Counted from the stretch's first letter, positions 25,371-37,944 are shown. The stretch: 64,000 nucleotides of DNA from Epiperipatus broadwayi (GCA_028023455.1 JAQFVV010000012.1:7724499-7788498); one strand, 5' to 3'. Notes: generated by a model not told the origin, from the letters alone. Numbers and translations: made by a program.

Positions 25371-27424
25371 ATGACTAGTATACAGTTGATATTCCTAATC
25401 TTCCTAAACAATGAAGTTAAATTAGAACTTACAAATGGGTTTCAAGTATTAGTAGATTTTGAACACGATTCATATTTGAATGAAATTAATAAGAAAGTAA
25501 CTGATACACTTTTAAAAACTGCAACAAAGATAGCTGGTAGAAAAAAGCAGCAATTGACTAATAAAATTTCTACTAAGACTAGAGAATTTATGATGAAAAG
25601 AAGGAATATGAAGATATACAATAATGATGCATTAAAAAGGATTGAATATCTTGAATTCTGTAAAATAGTGCAGAAAAGAGTTGAAAGTGATATAAGAAAG
25701 TATAACTGTGAACTAACTAGGAAAGCTGTAGAAGAAAATAAATGTTTCATGAGTGTAAAACAACATTTTGGTATGGATAGAAAATTTATATCTGCAATAA
25801 GGAAAAAATATGGAACTCTTACTAAAAAGAGAGATGACATCATGAAATGGGTAGATAACTTCTATCAAGAATTATATAGTAATAAAGAACAAGTACCTCC
25901 TATATCTATTATATCTTCCGAATTGTCGAGAATTTTAAATGAAGAAGTGAGACATGCAATTAAATTTATGAAGAAAGGAAAGGCTCCAGGTAATGATGGA
26001 ATTATAATTGATATATTAAAAGAAGCAGGTGAAGAAATAGATTTTTTTTTAGCAAAGTTATATACCAAATGTCTAAATGATAAAGATGTACCAGATGATT
26101 GGAAGAATGCAATATTAATATTTTAAAAAGGTGATAAAGAAGATATTATAAATTACAGACCTATCAGCCTTTTATCAGTTTTATACAAAATTTTTACCAA
26201 GATAATTACAACTCATCTACAGAGAACATTGGATTTCCACCAACCAAGAGAACAAACTGGATTTAAAAGTGGTTTTAGTACAGTAGATCATATCCAGGTA
26301 TTGAGAGAAATTATAGAAAGGACAAATCAATATGAGTTGCCATTATACTTTGGATTTGTAGATTATGAAAAGCATTTGATTCTATAAACATTTATTCAGT
26401 GATTAAAGCATTGGATCATCAAGGTATAGATCCAGGATATTGTCATATTTTAAAGAATATTTATAAAAATGCAACAGCTACAATTAGATTACATAATGAT
26501 ACTAGGAAAGTTAACATTGAGACAGGTGTAAGACAGGGTGACTCCATATCTCCAAAACTTTTTACAGCAGTGCTGCAAAAAGTATTTTGTGGAATAAAAT
26601 GGGAATCTTAAGGAGTAAAAGTAAATGGACATTATTTAAATCATTTAGATTTTGCAGCTGTTGTAGATGTTTTTGCAAATAATACTTTAGAGCTGCAGGA
26701 AATGTTGCAGGAGTTATCAGATGAATGTAGGAAAGTAGGACTAAAGATAAATGTTAAAAAGACTAAAGTAATGTTCAGTGAATTTTTTCAAAATATGAAA
26801 ATAAAGATTGATTATGCTGAGTTAGAAGAAGTTAACAGCTACAAATATCTTGGTTAGATTATTAATACAGATGGAAACATAATGGATGAAATTAATCATA
26901 GAATTAAACTTGGTTGGAGTTCTTTTGGTAGAAATAACTTTATACTAAAAGGAAATATGCCTTTGTGTTTGAAAAGGAAGGTTTTTAATAAATGTGTTTT
27001 ACCAGTTCTTACTTATAGATCTGAGACTTGGACACTTAATAGAAGAGCAATACAGAGACTTCAGACCACTCAAAGAAGTATGGAGAGATGCATTTTAGAA
27101 ATAACAAGAAGAGATCAAAAATGCAATATATGGATAAGAGAACAAACAGGTATTACTGATCTCATTGAAAAAATTAAAAGACTGTAGTGGAGTTGGGCTG
27201 GACATATTGCTAGAAGAGATGATAATAGATGGACAACTGAAATCCTAAACTGGATTCCAAGAGATTGTAAAAGACATAGAAAGAGACCACATGTGAGATG
27301 GATGGATGAAATAAGAAAGTGTGCAGGGGTGGTGTGGAGAAGAGAAGTTAAAGATCGGAGAAAATGCTTTGAACTTGGAGAGACCCTCATCCTGCAGTGG
27401 ATTGATAATGGTTGATGATGATAT
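25371..27424 (+). pseudogene. 5'-truncated RTE-type LINE, copy 2 (reverse transcriptase)
   Basis: The first open frame (25371-26126) holds the linker and RT blocks 0-1, including GKAPGNDGIIIDILKEAGE (about 25980). After a TAA at 26123-26125 the frame continues with NYRPISLLSVLYKIFTKII and TGFKSGFSTVDHI. It then shifts one base near 26370, within the YEKAFDSI motif. The 26399-26611 frame has GVRQGDSISPKLFTAVLQ. The catalytic region near 26650 reads FAAVVDVF instead of FADDIVLF, so both catalytic aspartates are lost. 26882-27187 holds the SETWTLNRRAIQRLQTTQR region and then a WAGHIARRDD / RWMDEIRK tail. The end is a short TGATGATGAT run (about 27412), which fits the simple-repeat tails of RTE elements. 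No endonuclease is present, so it is 5'-truncated. Confidence 0.88.
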
Positions 27425-27567
27425 GTACAAAATGTAAATCAGCTCAAAAAAGGATGATAAAGTGTTTGATATCTTATTTAAAGCTCTATGTTCAGCCATT
27501 GGCATTTATTGATTCAATGATTTTACGATCAGCACTTTCACCATTTATACCATAATTTCACTTTTTT

Positions 27568-27625
27568 TACTACTACTACTACTACTACTACTGTTGTTGC
27601 TGCTGATGGTGATGATGATGATGAA
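27568..27625. repeat. Trinucleotide microsatellite
   Basis: A (TAC)n run passes into GTTGTTGCTGCTGATG and then a (GAT)n run. It lies about 150 bp beyond the RTE 3' end and may have grown from its tail. Confidence 0.7.
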
Positions 27626-28759
27626 GGCATTAAGCAGATTGATAAATAAGCATTACATGGCAATAAAATCTGCTATTCTAATGTTTTTTTGTATGTATTT
27701 GCATTTGTTGTATATATCTTACTTTAGTGAGAAAAAGTGTTCTATATTTGTTCCCATTGTAAGCCTTTATATATCAGACCTCATCATATTAGGAGGTGCA
27801 CAGAATAATCATACCCATACTTTACAGGTTTCTCAGCAGTTTACATTTGGGCTAATAATAAGCAGATGATGAACAAAGTTTGGTAGAGATGAAAACCTTT
27901 GATATTTTGCTTGAAATCAATGTTAATACTCTTCTCAAATTCAAAAGAGGATGTAATATAGATATGCTTGGCCTTTATGCCACAAAGATGAAGAACCCTA
28001 ACTATTTTTTCTATAAATGCATTAATCTTGCAAGCTCATACAAATATTGTTAACAACATATAGGGAAATAGATATTAGAATTCAGATTCTCCTTACAAAC
28101 TCCACAAGATATTTTTTTGTCAACATAAAGACTTCCACCTTTGCATTATATTCTCCTTGTTGCACAGGTTACATCTTTGTAATCAACTCCAGATTGTTTC
28201 TAAATCTACTCATGAATAAGTTGGAATAATTGAAACTCTGAGATAAAAAGATTGCCTCAGCAGATATAAACATTTCAACTCCCTGTGCACTCCTGAAATA
28301 AAAATCCAATGTGTATAATGGACATCTACAATCAAGCTCAAATTGATCAAAATGTAAACTGGTAATAAGAAATTTGATAAGAAAAAAAAATTTTTTTTCT
28401 ATATAGTAATCATATAAACAACTAATTATGTATAATGCATGATATGGACTCTACACAATGTGAAGAATCATGACACTGTAATCAAGAATGTAATCTCATG
28501 CAATCTCATACTACTCTTTCTCTATCTTTCATATGGGGAAAAATATAACGTTTACATTAAAACAAAGTCTTTGCAACAAAAGTAATTTTATATTTTAATA
28601 TAGATATTTTCTGTATTGGTTTATATATACAGTATGAATAAATAACAAACATTATTAATTTTAATTAGAAAATATAAACAACTTAATCACTAATCTTCAA
28701 TCTTAACATTCTTTGGTTAAAGTCTAAATAAGTTTACACTTAAAATTTAACATATTATA
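27626..28759. other. Unassigned DNA
   Basis: No gene could be supported. Frames at 27594-27869 and 28047-28229 are short, have no recognisable motif and are not clearly coding. Confidence 0.4.
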
Positions 28760-29335
28760 TATATTTTTGTGTATGTAGGCAGTATTCTAATGAAAAATAA
28801 GTTTGCAGATTTACAATGTTTGAAGGTAATAAATTCTTCATCAACTAATAAAAATATAATAGTTGGTAATTTGTCATTATTTTGATCCACTATATATAAA
28901 TATTTTATTTTCTACTGTCATTTTTCAAGATAATAATGTTCCAATTTATACTGTTCATATATTGGTTTAAGAAATATTAAATAGGATGTTATTATTTCCC
29001 ATGGTTTCCCATACTCATTCCATTTAAACTTGACAATCTTTTTACCATTTTTGAACAGCAAGAAATAAATCAGTATCCTCTACTGACAGTTATTAGGGAA
29101 CTGAAGATACTGGTCTTTTATTTGTTTAGATATTGTTTGTACGTTATATAATTCTGTTTTATATAGAAATTCAAGCAATGTTTGATGTGTATAATCACTT
29201 TTACTGTAGTAATAAATGTACCCCATATGTTTTTTGTTAATTTGTGCATATAATATCTTTCTCAACATTTTATATTTTCTTTTTTGTATGGCTTGTTATT
29301 CTTTTATTGTAGTTATCATCTTTTAAGCCAAAAGT
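28760..29335 (-). pseudogene. Unidentified protein-coding relic, antisense
   Basis: On the - strand one reading frame runs from about 29290 to 28760 with only three stop codons (29080-29082 and two near 28925) and reads like real protein. It has FGLKDDNYNKRI upstream across one frameshift, then KKHMGYIYYYSKSDYTHQTL, a FLYKTELYN block, FKWNEYGKPWEIITSYLIF and IYEQYKLEHYYLEK, then DKLPTIIFLL and SANLFFIRILPTY. Further upstream (29380-29470) a cysteine-rich patch with a CX3CX2C spacing may belong to the same protein. I do not recognise the family. The aromatic, charged composition and the decay suggest a transposase or another mobile-element protein, but that is inference. No neighbouring terminal repeats were found. 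Confidence 0.4.
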
Positions 29336-30049
29336 TTTTGTTTTTTCATTAGTCTGATAAAGTCCCGGAGATTTTGAACATGAATTATCCTTTCATAAAA
29401 TTTTTGAATCCCCTAATATTGAAGCATAATTACTGATACAACTGGTACAAGTATTATTACACAAAACTATTTTTAATATCATTAGCCTTTTATGATATTT
29501 ATTAGGAACATCAACAATAGAAGATATTGAGTTACTCTTAACAATAAATCCAAAAACTATTCTTTCACTTTAATGAACTATTCTTCCAAAAAAAAAAAAA
29601 GTTCTTGCTTAATAAATTTTCTTTGTCACGTGAGTTCCAGTAAGATCAACTATACAATATAAATCTTGATGACATCTTAGTTACAGTCATTTTCTGAATA
29701 AAACTTCTCCCAAATCTAATCTTAAATCATTCATTATTATTTTTGATTGGTGCTTACAAGATTATAACTAAGGATTTCTAGCCTATAAGCATATGAAAAA
29801 AATGATTGGAAATATATATTAAACAAATGCTCAATTGTGATTGTCTAGGGAAAGAACTCATAGCAAAAGCAGTTTATTATAGCAGGACCATTTACCAATA
29901 TAAGTGAAGAAAGGTATTTAGTTAAAAACAAAATGAGAAAAAGAGAACAGATAGGAAATAGAGGAAATCATTTATGCTTACTGACCTAACATCAATCTAC
30001 AAGACATTTTTGTGTTTTCCTAAAGGTTTGTAATGATGGTGTTCTAGTT
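29336..30049. other. Unassigned DNA
   Basis: No complete feature. The first 150 bp may contain the cysteine-rich upstream part of the antisense relic. The rest is AT-rich. Confidence 0.4.
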
Positions 30050-30096
30050 GTATTTTTATATTGGACTATTTCCATCATCTAATATGCGTATTGAAT
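30050..30096 (-). repeat. 3'-terminal inverted repeat of PLE 1
   Basis: 47 bp, reverse complement of 32071-32117 with one mismatch. Includes the GGAAATAGTCCA phrase that also ends the modules at 51.8, 55.8 and 56.4 kb. Confidence 0.85.
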
Positions 30097-30179
30097 GTCT
30101 TTAGAAAAATTTAACTTTATTTAAATATTCCAAATACATTCAACTATTTGTAATTGCACATCAAACAGGTTAGTAAATG

Positions 30180-30226
30180 CACAATGTTTCAAGAGGTATT
30201 ATTCTCCCATCTTCTTCAGATGTTGC
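30180..30226 (-). ncRNA. Hammerhead-like motif in PLE 1 3' region (probably inactive)
   Basis: The - strand reads GCAACAT, CTGAAGA, a stem-loop with an AATAAT loop, then TTGAAACATTGTG. The CTGANGA and GAAA blocks of a hammerhead core are present. The base after the presumptive helix III (GT followed by G) is not a cleavable residue, so activity is doubtful. A homologous 47-nt motif occurs twice in the palindrome near 56 kb. Confidence 0.4.
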
Positions 30227-30249
30227 TGGCCTGTTTAGTTCAGTATTAG

Positions 30250-30331
30250 CATGGCATTTGAACCTGGATTCTTAGATTCTTGATTATTGAATTTTAAGTT
30301 AACATTCTAACCAACTTAGCCATCCTGCCAA
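30250..30331 (-). other. tRNA-like segment with pol III boxes in PLE 1
   Basis: On the - strand a box A-like TGGCTAAGTTGG (about 30307-30322) and a box B-like GGTTCAAATGCC (30253-30264) stand about 60 bp apart. The stems do not form a convincing tRNA, so this is a tRNA-derived head rather than a tRNA gene. It is homologous to 56162-56245. Confidence 0.6.
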
Positions 30332-30402
30332 AGACCACAGTCAGTAGAAATTTTATATACTTATTTATGAAGTTCCTCTTGATTTCTCCACTTTTCCCTA
30401 AG

Positions 30403-32069
30403 CGCAAAGTTGATTAGTGGTTTTCATACATTATGTGTAGTCACACTAGGTTGACTTATAGGATTTTTGCCATTGTCATGTGAGCAGCTTTAAATTTTCT
30501 TCTTTGTACCTTTTCTTCTCTATCGAATATTTTTGTATTTTCCCAATTGAACATATGTTCATTAGTATATACATGGCCTGCTACCTTAGACACATCTGTT
30601 TTTTCCTCTTCTAGTCATCAGTTTATGTTATTGCAAGTGTTTTTCAATGGGATGACTGGTCTCAACAATATATATTCTTCCACATTCACATGATATTTCA
30701 TAGATGCAGTTTTTTTCTTTTCAGCATTTCAAGTTTAGGCTTTGTAGATATTAGAATTTGTTGTAGGGTTGTATGGTGTTGGAAAACTGTTCTGATGTTA
30801 TTTTGATTGTAGATTTTTCTTAATTTGTCTGCTATTTTTCAGGAATGTATGGGTACACTACAGTACCAATAATTGTCCTTTCTCTTGATGGTTTATTTTG
30901 TTGTCTATTTAATATTTTCTTAATAACAGCTGATAGATAACCATTTTTCATAAGAGTTTGTTGTATATAGATTTTTTCTTTTTCCAAATCACTGGTTTCT
31001 GAACAAACTTCTTTTGCTCTGTTCCATAGTGATAGTATAGTTCCATGTTTTGTGTTTTTGGTATGATTGGATGTATAGTCTAGGTATTTTCCTGTATGTG
31101 TAGATTTTTGGTAAACTAGTTTTGATTTTGCCATGAAGGAGTCTTATTACAAGAACATTTAAGAATGCTAATTTTTGTTCTTGTTCTCATTCTACTGTGA
31201 ATTTAATTGAGGGGGATATGTTGTTGATGTATTTCCAAAAAGTTTGTAGCACTACTTCATCATGTGGTCATACAACAAATGTATCATCCATATAGCAAAG
31301 CCAAACTTTAGGTGGATATGAAGTAGTTTTTATGGCTATGGTTTTAAGTTATTCCATGTAAATATTGCTAATCAGGGGAAACAGTGGTGAGCCCATAGCC
31401 ATTCCCTGATTTTGTTGGAAGAATTCTGTGTTATATTGAAAGTAGGTTTTTATACAGAATGTTAATAATTCCATTATACTATCAATAGGAAGAGCTGTTC
31501 TGGTTTGTAAGATATTATCACCATTTAATCTTTTCCTTACAATAGATAATATTTCTTTACATGGTACATTCATGAATAAACTTTCCACATCAAAGCTTAC
31601 CAGTAAGTCTGTTCTTTCAATTTTCATGTTCTTGATTAATTCTATAAAGTGTCTAGAATCCCTGACAAAGGACTGAGTCTTGTATGCCAAAGCACTTATA
31701 ACTTTGAGAAGAAATCTTGCCAAATTTTGGTAAGGTAAATTTCTGGAACTAACAATAGCTCTTAATGGAACATGATCCTTTTGGATTTTAGGTAGACCAT
31801 AAAGATGAGGAATTTTACTGAAATGTGATGTTATTTTACTTTTTTCTGAATCACTGAGATATGATGCTTTGTGAGTAATGCTTGTATCTTTGTTTCTGTA
31901 CTTGGCATCAGATTTTTTGCTGCTTTTTTATATTGGCCTGCTATGAGAAGTTCTTGTATTTTGTTGTCATAATCAGTTGAATCCATTACAACTGTTGCAT
32001 TGCCTTTGTCAGCAGGAAGAATAATTATAGATTTATCTACTTTGAGAGATTTAATTGCTTCCCTTTCCC
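30403..32069 (-). pseudogene. Penelope-type reverse transcriptase with GIY-YIG endonuclease (broken)
   Basis: From 32069 downwards the - strand reads EREAIKSLKVDKSIIILPAD and TDYDNKIQELL (N-terminal RT region). Next come ARFLLKVISALAYKTQSFVR and the catalytic VSFDVESLFMNVP (near 31590), then QGMAMGSPLFPLISNIYME. The second catalytic motif reads CYMDDTFVV and is followed by an in-frame TGA where tryptophan is usual. After a gap with frameshifts comes a thumb region (KPTHTGKYLDYTSNH-like, near 31080). Around 30710-30500 the GIY-YIG endonuclease reads CECGRIYIVET (valine where the YIGET glycine is usual) and then VAGHVYTNEHMFNWENTKIF. The RT would copy the element RNA and the endonuclease would nick the target. 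Several stops and shifts make it dead. The order matches canonical PLEs with a C-terminal endonuclease. Confidence 0.85.
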
Positions 32070-32070
32070 C

Positions 32071-32117
32071 ATTCAATATGCATATTAGATGATGGAAATA
32101 GTCCAATATAAAAATAC
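32071..32117 (+). repeat. 5'-terminal inverted repeat of PLE 1
   Basis: Reversed copy of the PLE 3' tail, abutting the truncated start of the RT frame. Translation across it gives a spurious N-terminal extension to that frame. Confidence 0.85.
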
Positions 32118-35100
32118 TACAAGACATTTTATTTGTAATGAAAACAAGACTTAGCATTTGTTGAATTATCATTATACTCAATTATTATATAATCTACATG
32201 TTTCTATAAAATTTTAGATAAAAGCTGAAAAAGGATTCATTTTTTATCTGAATGTAGTAAATTTTAATACTAGAGAACATGGCATTTACTTGGGATCTTT
32301 ATCTCTTTCAAATGTGATATATTTATCATTTTATAATATTGTGACTTCACATGTTTGATATTTGGTGGCTTATTTGCAAAGGTTTTAAATTGAATAGAAA
32401 TTGCCCTGCCTTGTAAATTTAAATATAAATTCAATTATAAGAAAGTATGGGAATATTTCAATTGATTCAAAATTCAGTGTCTCTATATAAGATCTTAGAT
32501 TTCAACATTAAAATGAGTTCATTTTTCATCTGCCATAATAGGTAAGAAGTGTTAAGGAGCTTTTTTTTTTTTTGTAATTAATTCTGAAAATCAAATCAAC
32601 ATGGTTTCTAGCCAAAATATTAATTATTATTGTAAAAATAAAATTTTCAAATTCAAAAGGAAAAAAAAAGAATATATATAGTAGTTTGTCATTATATTTA
32701 TAGTTTATGATTATTTAAAAAATAAAACCATAATAAGAGGTTTTATCATTTGTGTATGGGTTTATATATTGTAACTTTATATTGGATCCAGAAAGAGTTA
32801 AACATTTAATAGTACTTTAAAAAAATCTTTTTTATTAATTTAAATGAAGATAACTTTTTTTGCCAAAAAATTTATTATTTTAAATTTTATATAAAATCTT
32901 ATTATGCATTTAAATTATATTAATAAAATGTATGTTTTAGTTGTATTTAAATTACTAAAAGATGTTAGTTAATTCATTTAATAGTTATTTGAAGTTAGAA
33001 TTTGTGAGGTTAAGCTTAAGTAAAGTCAGTTTTAAATGGTTTATATCTTAAATGAATTTCAGTAAAGTTTTGTTATTTTTAGAAAGGGAATTATTAAAAC
33101 ATTAGCTATTAACTTGTAATAAATTTTGTAGCTTTTTAAATTGCTTTCTCATATGTCATGTGTGATATGAGCATGTGTGTTAAGAGAGTGTGTAAAATAA
33201 ATTATTTTAAGTGTTAAATTGTCTTTAAAAGTGTTAATTATCTTTAATAAGAGGTAATATATTTCATAAATGGTATTTTAATATGGTATGGTTTAATTGT
33301 AATTCTTTGAGAAACTCTTAAGTAAAAAAATGAAAAGTATTGTTTTAAATAAAGTAAATAATTTTTAGTCAGTAATTAAAATAAGGTTAATTATATTTTA
33401 TTTGTAATTAACATCTAGACATCTCACAGTTATATCTATTTTTAGATGTCTTGATAAATAAAAGGTCAAGGTTATATTAATCAATTTAGAAACCGCCAAT
33501 ATCAATAACTGATTGATTCTTAAATACCACACGATAAACTTTGCTGTGTTTTTTGATAAGCATGCATACATTTAAAAAGAAAACTGAAAAATAAATTACT
33601 ACTTTAAGTCCATTTTTTTAAATGATTTATCATTATTTTAATATTTTTATTTAATTAAATAATGTGTTGCTAAAACTTTAGAAGTCATTTAGCTGTGCAA
33701 GCTCTTACTATTATTGACAATATCTTATATTAAAAAATACAAGTTTTATTGTTACAGCAGAATCTTCAGAGTATCATAAATATGAAAAATACCCCTGTAG
33801 ACCACTAATCTGGAGAATTCATATGCATGTTTATTTTACCATTTTTTTTAATGAGCTTTTAGCTAATTCTAGACTTGATTTTGAAAAGCCAGTTTATTAG
33901 CATTTCATTCTTTAAATTGTTCAAATTTATAAATTAATTATAAAGACTAATGTTATCGCTCTTATATCCTGTTAAGTGCATTATTTTAAAAGGAGCTATT
34001 TTATTTGCAGACAATTTTAAAATGTTTTAAAGCATTCACCCTCTTTAAAATTATGAATAGCTACAGTAATTAAAATAAATATTATAATATATTGCTTCAG
34101 AAGTATCATAAATCCAAAGGAAGAAATAAAATATTTTAGAAGTCTTCATTTATTTAAGATGAAAAGATAATTCTATTCCTGCTTATCTTTTTATTACTTT
34201 AAAGAAGATATTATATATTTATAGTTCATCTACTACAAATAAAATACTACACCATTAAAGTTGGTTTTTAATTATATTATAAATAAATCTCTTGATGTGA
34301 AGCATAACTTTATCTTACAAAGAGGACATCAGTTCTTACAAAGTGCTGGACTTTCTAAAAAATAAAATAAGTTTAAGTAATTTTTAAAGATCTCTAGCAC
34401 ATAGTTGATCAAAGTAGTAAATACCAAATGATGATAATCACTATAGTGATTCATTGTATAAAGGATTCTCATATGCAAGAATTTTAACACAAATATTTTT
34501 TTTTAAATATGAAGTTTTTGTAAATAACAAGCTTGTAAAACTTGTGACAAAAGAAAGATTATATACTGTTTTTCATGTTTTCAAGTGAAAAGACTAATCA
34601 ATAAGAAATTAAATTATGATATATTGTGAACATATTTATTTATATAAGTATAATTGGAAATCTATAATAAATTTACCTACTATATACATTTCTTACATTA
34701 GTCAAAATGCTATGTTCTAAGTCTTGATTTGGAGTCTTCTTTAAATTTATCATTTGTTTGTAGTTATCTTTGCACAAACAAATATATTCAACAAATATTG
34801 TAATTTAATTTCCTATTAGGGAAAACTCCTCTCATTGGTTAAGAGTGATATATAGTAGAGCATATACTAAATTGGCAGCAACTATACATCATATATTTTG
34901 TTTTTTAGAATTTTCACTAACAGAATATCTATGTTTTAATACTATATACATTCAGTGTAGAAAGCTAGAAAGGCAATCATAATAGTTAATATTTCTAATC
35001 TTAGCTTTTTACACATTACTAGGCATAGCTAAATCAAGGCTCACTTTGTAAGTTAATTTTCCATCTATATAAACTTCAGTTTGAATAGGGTTTGTGATAA

Positions 35101-36004
35101 AATAAAATTACTTTTTTTTGTATCTATTTATTACATTCCTTTTCAAACAAGTAATTTAACTTGTATTTTTTAAAAAAAGTATTTTTCATTTCAAATTTAA
35201 AAAGAAAAAGCTTATAATATGACCTTATTAGAAATATATATATATCAATGAATAAGTTCAGATCTATTAAAAACCATTTTTAATATTATTTTTATAGGAA
35301 ATATATTTTCTTTATATTTATATTATATGTCAAATTAATGAAAATAAATTCTAAATGGCAATAATAGCTGTAGAAATACATTAAAATACTTTCTCTTTTT
35401 TAATATAATGTAAATAATGTTTATTGACATTCTAGAGCTGATATTTAAGCTTTAGTGCTTTTTTTTTTTTTACTACTTCTGACATCTATGATCTAAAATG
35501 AAAACTGAAATATAGAATTGCTAGCATTGATATGGAACTGACTGTTCAATGCAAAATTGTGCTAAAATTTTTAAACTTTTGGTTGAAATAATGCCATAAT
35601 ATAATATGCGGTGATGATTGCTAACATAGAGATACCACTCCGCAAGATGCATTCCAGTGATACAGGAATGTAACTTATAAATCATTATAAAGAATTAAAC
35701 TTGAACAAAATATTAGTAAATAAAATATTACTACATCAAAAAAAAAAAAAAACAACCATACTGATAGCAGTATCAAAAACAAGTTACCAGTATATTTTAA
35801 GTCAAAATAATGTATACAAAGCTTGAAAATACTTAATCCTTACCATTTAGAAAAATTGTTTATAAATAATATTATAATTTGCGAAGCGCCGATAGTTGAA
35901 AACTGTAATAAATCGAGATACTGCCAAATCTCTAGCGCACGTTACAATACATAAATGACAGCCAATCATATGTCAAGGATAGCCGTCTAAAATGACATCA
36001 AACC
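32118..36004. other. Gene-free AT-rich DNA
   Basis: No gene, repeat boundary or protein-like frame could be supported over this 3.9 kb. It is strongly AT-rich, with poly-A and poly-T runs and TA tracts. Confidence 0.55.
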
Positions 36005-37080
36005 TAAGCACACAATAAAGATTTTATGAGAAAAGGAAAGAATTAATAATGACATAATGAATTACAACAGTGAAATGGCAAAGAAAGCTATAGAAGTGAA
36101 TATAAGTTTTAAGAGCACATGACATTTGGTATGGATGTAGAGTCATTTTAACAAAAAGAATGGTGTGTTTACTAATATCAAGGAAGACTTGAAGTAGGTC
36201 TAAAAATTCTACAAAAAAAAAAAAAACAACTCATAGAAACAATAGTATTATTTAAAATCAGAATTGAAAAAAATAATAGAAAAATTTTGATTAAGTTATA
36301 CTCCAAATGATGGAAGAATCTAATTTTCATGAATATTAAAGAACAAACAAACTGGATAACAATGTTTGTCTTTCTCAATTTTGAAAAAAATGTTTTAATT
36401 TTTAAAAGATGTCATTAAATTTTAATTATATTTGTTTATTATTAAATATTAATAATTTAAAATAAATGGCATGCCATATAAAATAAACAAATACAATAAC
36501 TGTTATACTCATATGATATTCAATTAAATTATAATTTGGATTTTTATATTGCTAGGCCCACAAAAAAATGTGATACTTCAATTACTCATGATAAAATAAG
36601 ATTGAGAATACTGTTCTATGGAAAACCTTTGCCTTATATTTAATCAAATGAAGTGAACTTCAAAATGGTTACAATATAGTAGACAATACTCCCAAATAAA
36701 GGCAGTTATAAAAAAGATCATTGAATATGGATTGCCATTTTGCATTGTATTGGTAAATTAGTTTTGCATATGCAGATTGTTGAGATTAAAACTTTGAGAT
36801 CATCATGAAATAAAGCCAGGATATTATCAAATTCAAATCTTTCTCTGTCAAAATACTTCAGCAATGATTAACAAGATTAATATTGGTCAGCATCTGTATC
36901 AAAGTGATTTGCTGCTCCAAAACTCTTTATAGCAGTTGCACAGGAAATATTTATAGATTTAAATAGCATTGCAAAAATGATAAAAATAATTGGAGATTAC
37001 TTAAGTCATTGGATTTTGAAGATATTGTCATTGTTTTTTGTTTTTTTTGCAGAACTGGAGAAAATGTTACCAGAGCAACA
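36005..37080 (+). pseudogene. Heavily decayed RTE-type LINE relic, copy 3
   Basis: Short + strand pieces align in order with the 25371-27424 copy. Near 36060-36130 there is a YNSEMAKKAIEVN-like block (parallel to YNCELTRKAVEEN), then a KMVTI-like remnant of the SGFSTVD region near 36665. An EYGLPFCIVLV segment follows near 36725, corresponding to EYELP..FVDYE. Near 36930-36990 an APKLFIAVAQEIFIDLN stretch parallels PKLFTAVLQKVF, and GDYLSHWILKILSLF stands for the catalytic region. Stops and gaps are frequent and no complete domain remains. Confidence 0.6.
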
Positions 37081-37944
37081 ACAACCGAAAAAAACAAAAC
37101 AAAACACACACACCCTATTATGAATACTAAAAAAAAAAAACCTAATATAATACAGAATTTACATTAATGAATATACCATTAAGGAATTTCAAAACTAGCC
37201 ATCTAATATATATATATAATATTGTCTTATTGTTTTTTTTCCTTTCCCAGAATTTGTCTTTGATAAATTTGTACGAACACAGATACATTTAAGAATTAAC
37301 TTTGACTTTTTAAAAACGTTTTTACAATATTGAAAAGAATTATATAAAAATTAAATTTATTTTTAGATTTTTTTTTCTAGTTCATGTGGAAAATTTAAAG
37401 TTTTTTTTTTTTTAAAAAACAAAAAACTATATATACTGTATTTATTAAAATTAAAAACAGTTAAATTAATATAAATCATTTAAAAATTAATTATTTAAAT
37501 ATCATAAGTCAAATTCAAAGTTTATTAAAGAAAAATCAAAAATTATATAACATACACATGTATTATATATAATGTACATACCAACACATTTTAATGAAAT
37601 ACGTCGTCTTTCTGTGTGTGTGTGTGTTTGTATATATTTAAAGCGTCAGGAATGATTATCAGGATGTCTTTTATACCTGAGTAATTCGTTTTGAATGCGT
37701 AATATTTTTATAAGATCATTTTACATATTTTAAATGGCATCTGAAATATTAGATTTATTATTTGGGATTTAAATCTTAGTGATTTTGGAAAATATTTTAG
37801 GTGCCTGATCATTTTTTAAATAGTTGATCTAAAACAAGAAATAAGAAATGAAAATTGATATCTAGGATATTTTTTAGATGAGACTGATTCGAGGATGATT
37901 GAAGTCAGTCATTTGAGTATTATTGTACTATTCGTAAAAGAAAA
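37081..37944. other. Gene-free AT-rich DNA with short microsatellites
   Basis: Contains a TA tract near 37207-37220 and a (GT)n run at about 37612-37627. No gene seen. Confidence 0.5.

Larger units (their letters stand above)
30050..32117 (-). mobile_element. Penelope-like retroelement with inverted termini (PLE 1)
   Basis: A decayed Penelope-type element reads on the - strand: reverse transcriptase, GIY-YIG endonuclease, then a 3' segment with a tRNA-like region, a hammerhead-like motif, an AATAAAG signal and a tail. The last 47 bp (30050-30096) recurs in inverted orientation at 32071-32117 with a single mismatch, directly upstream of the coding part. The element therefore carries a reversed fragment of its own 3' end at its 5' end. 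Inverted terminal pieces and 5' truncation are known traits of PLE insertions. The 3' tail (30020-30230) is also homologous to 55801-56010. Confidence 0.85.

Noticed and set aside
25442-25843. 133-codon - strand open frame
   Set aside because: It is a shadow of the RTE reverse transcriptase frame; its composition follows the complementary strand.
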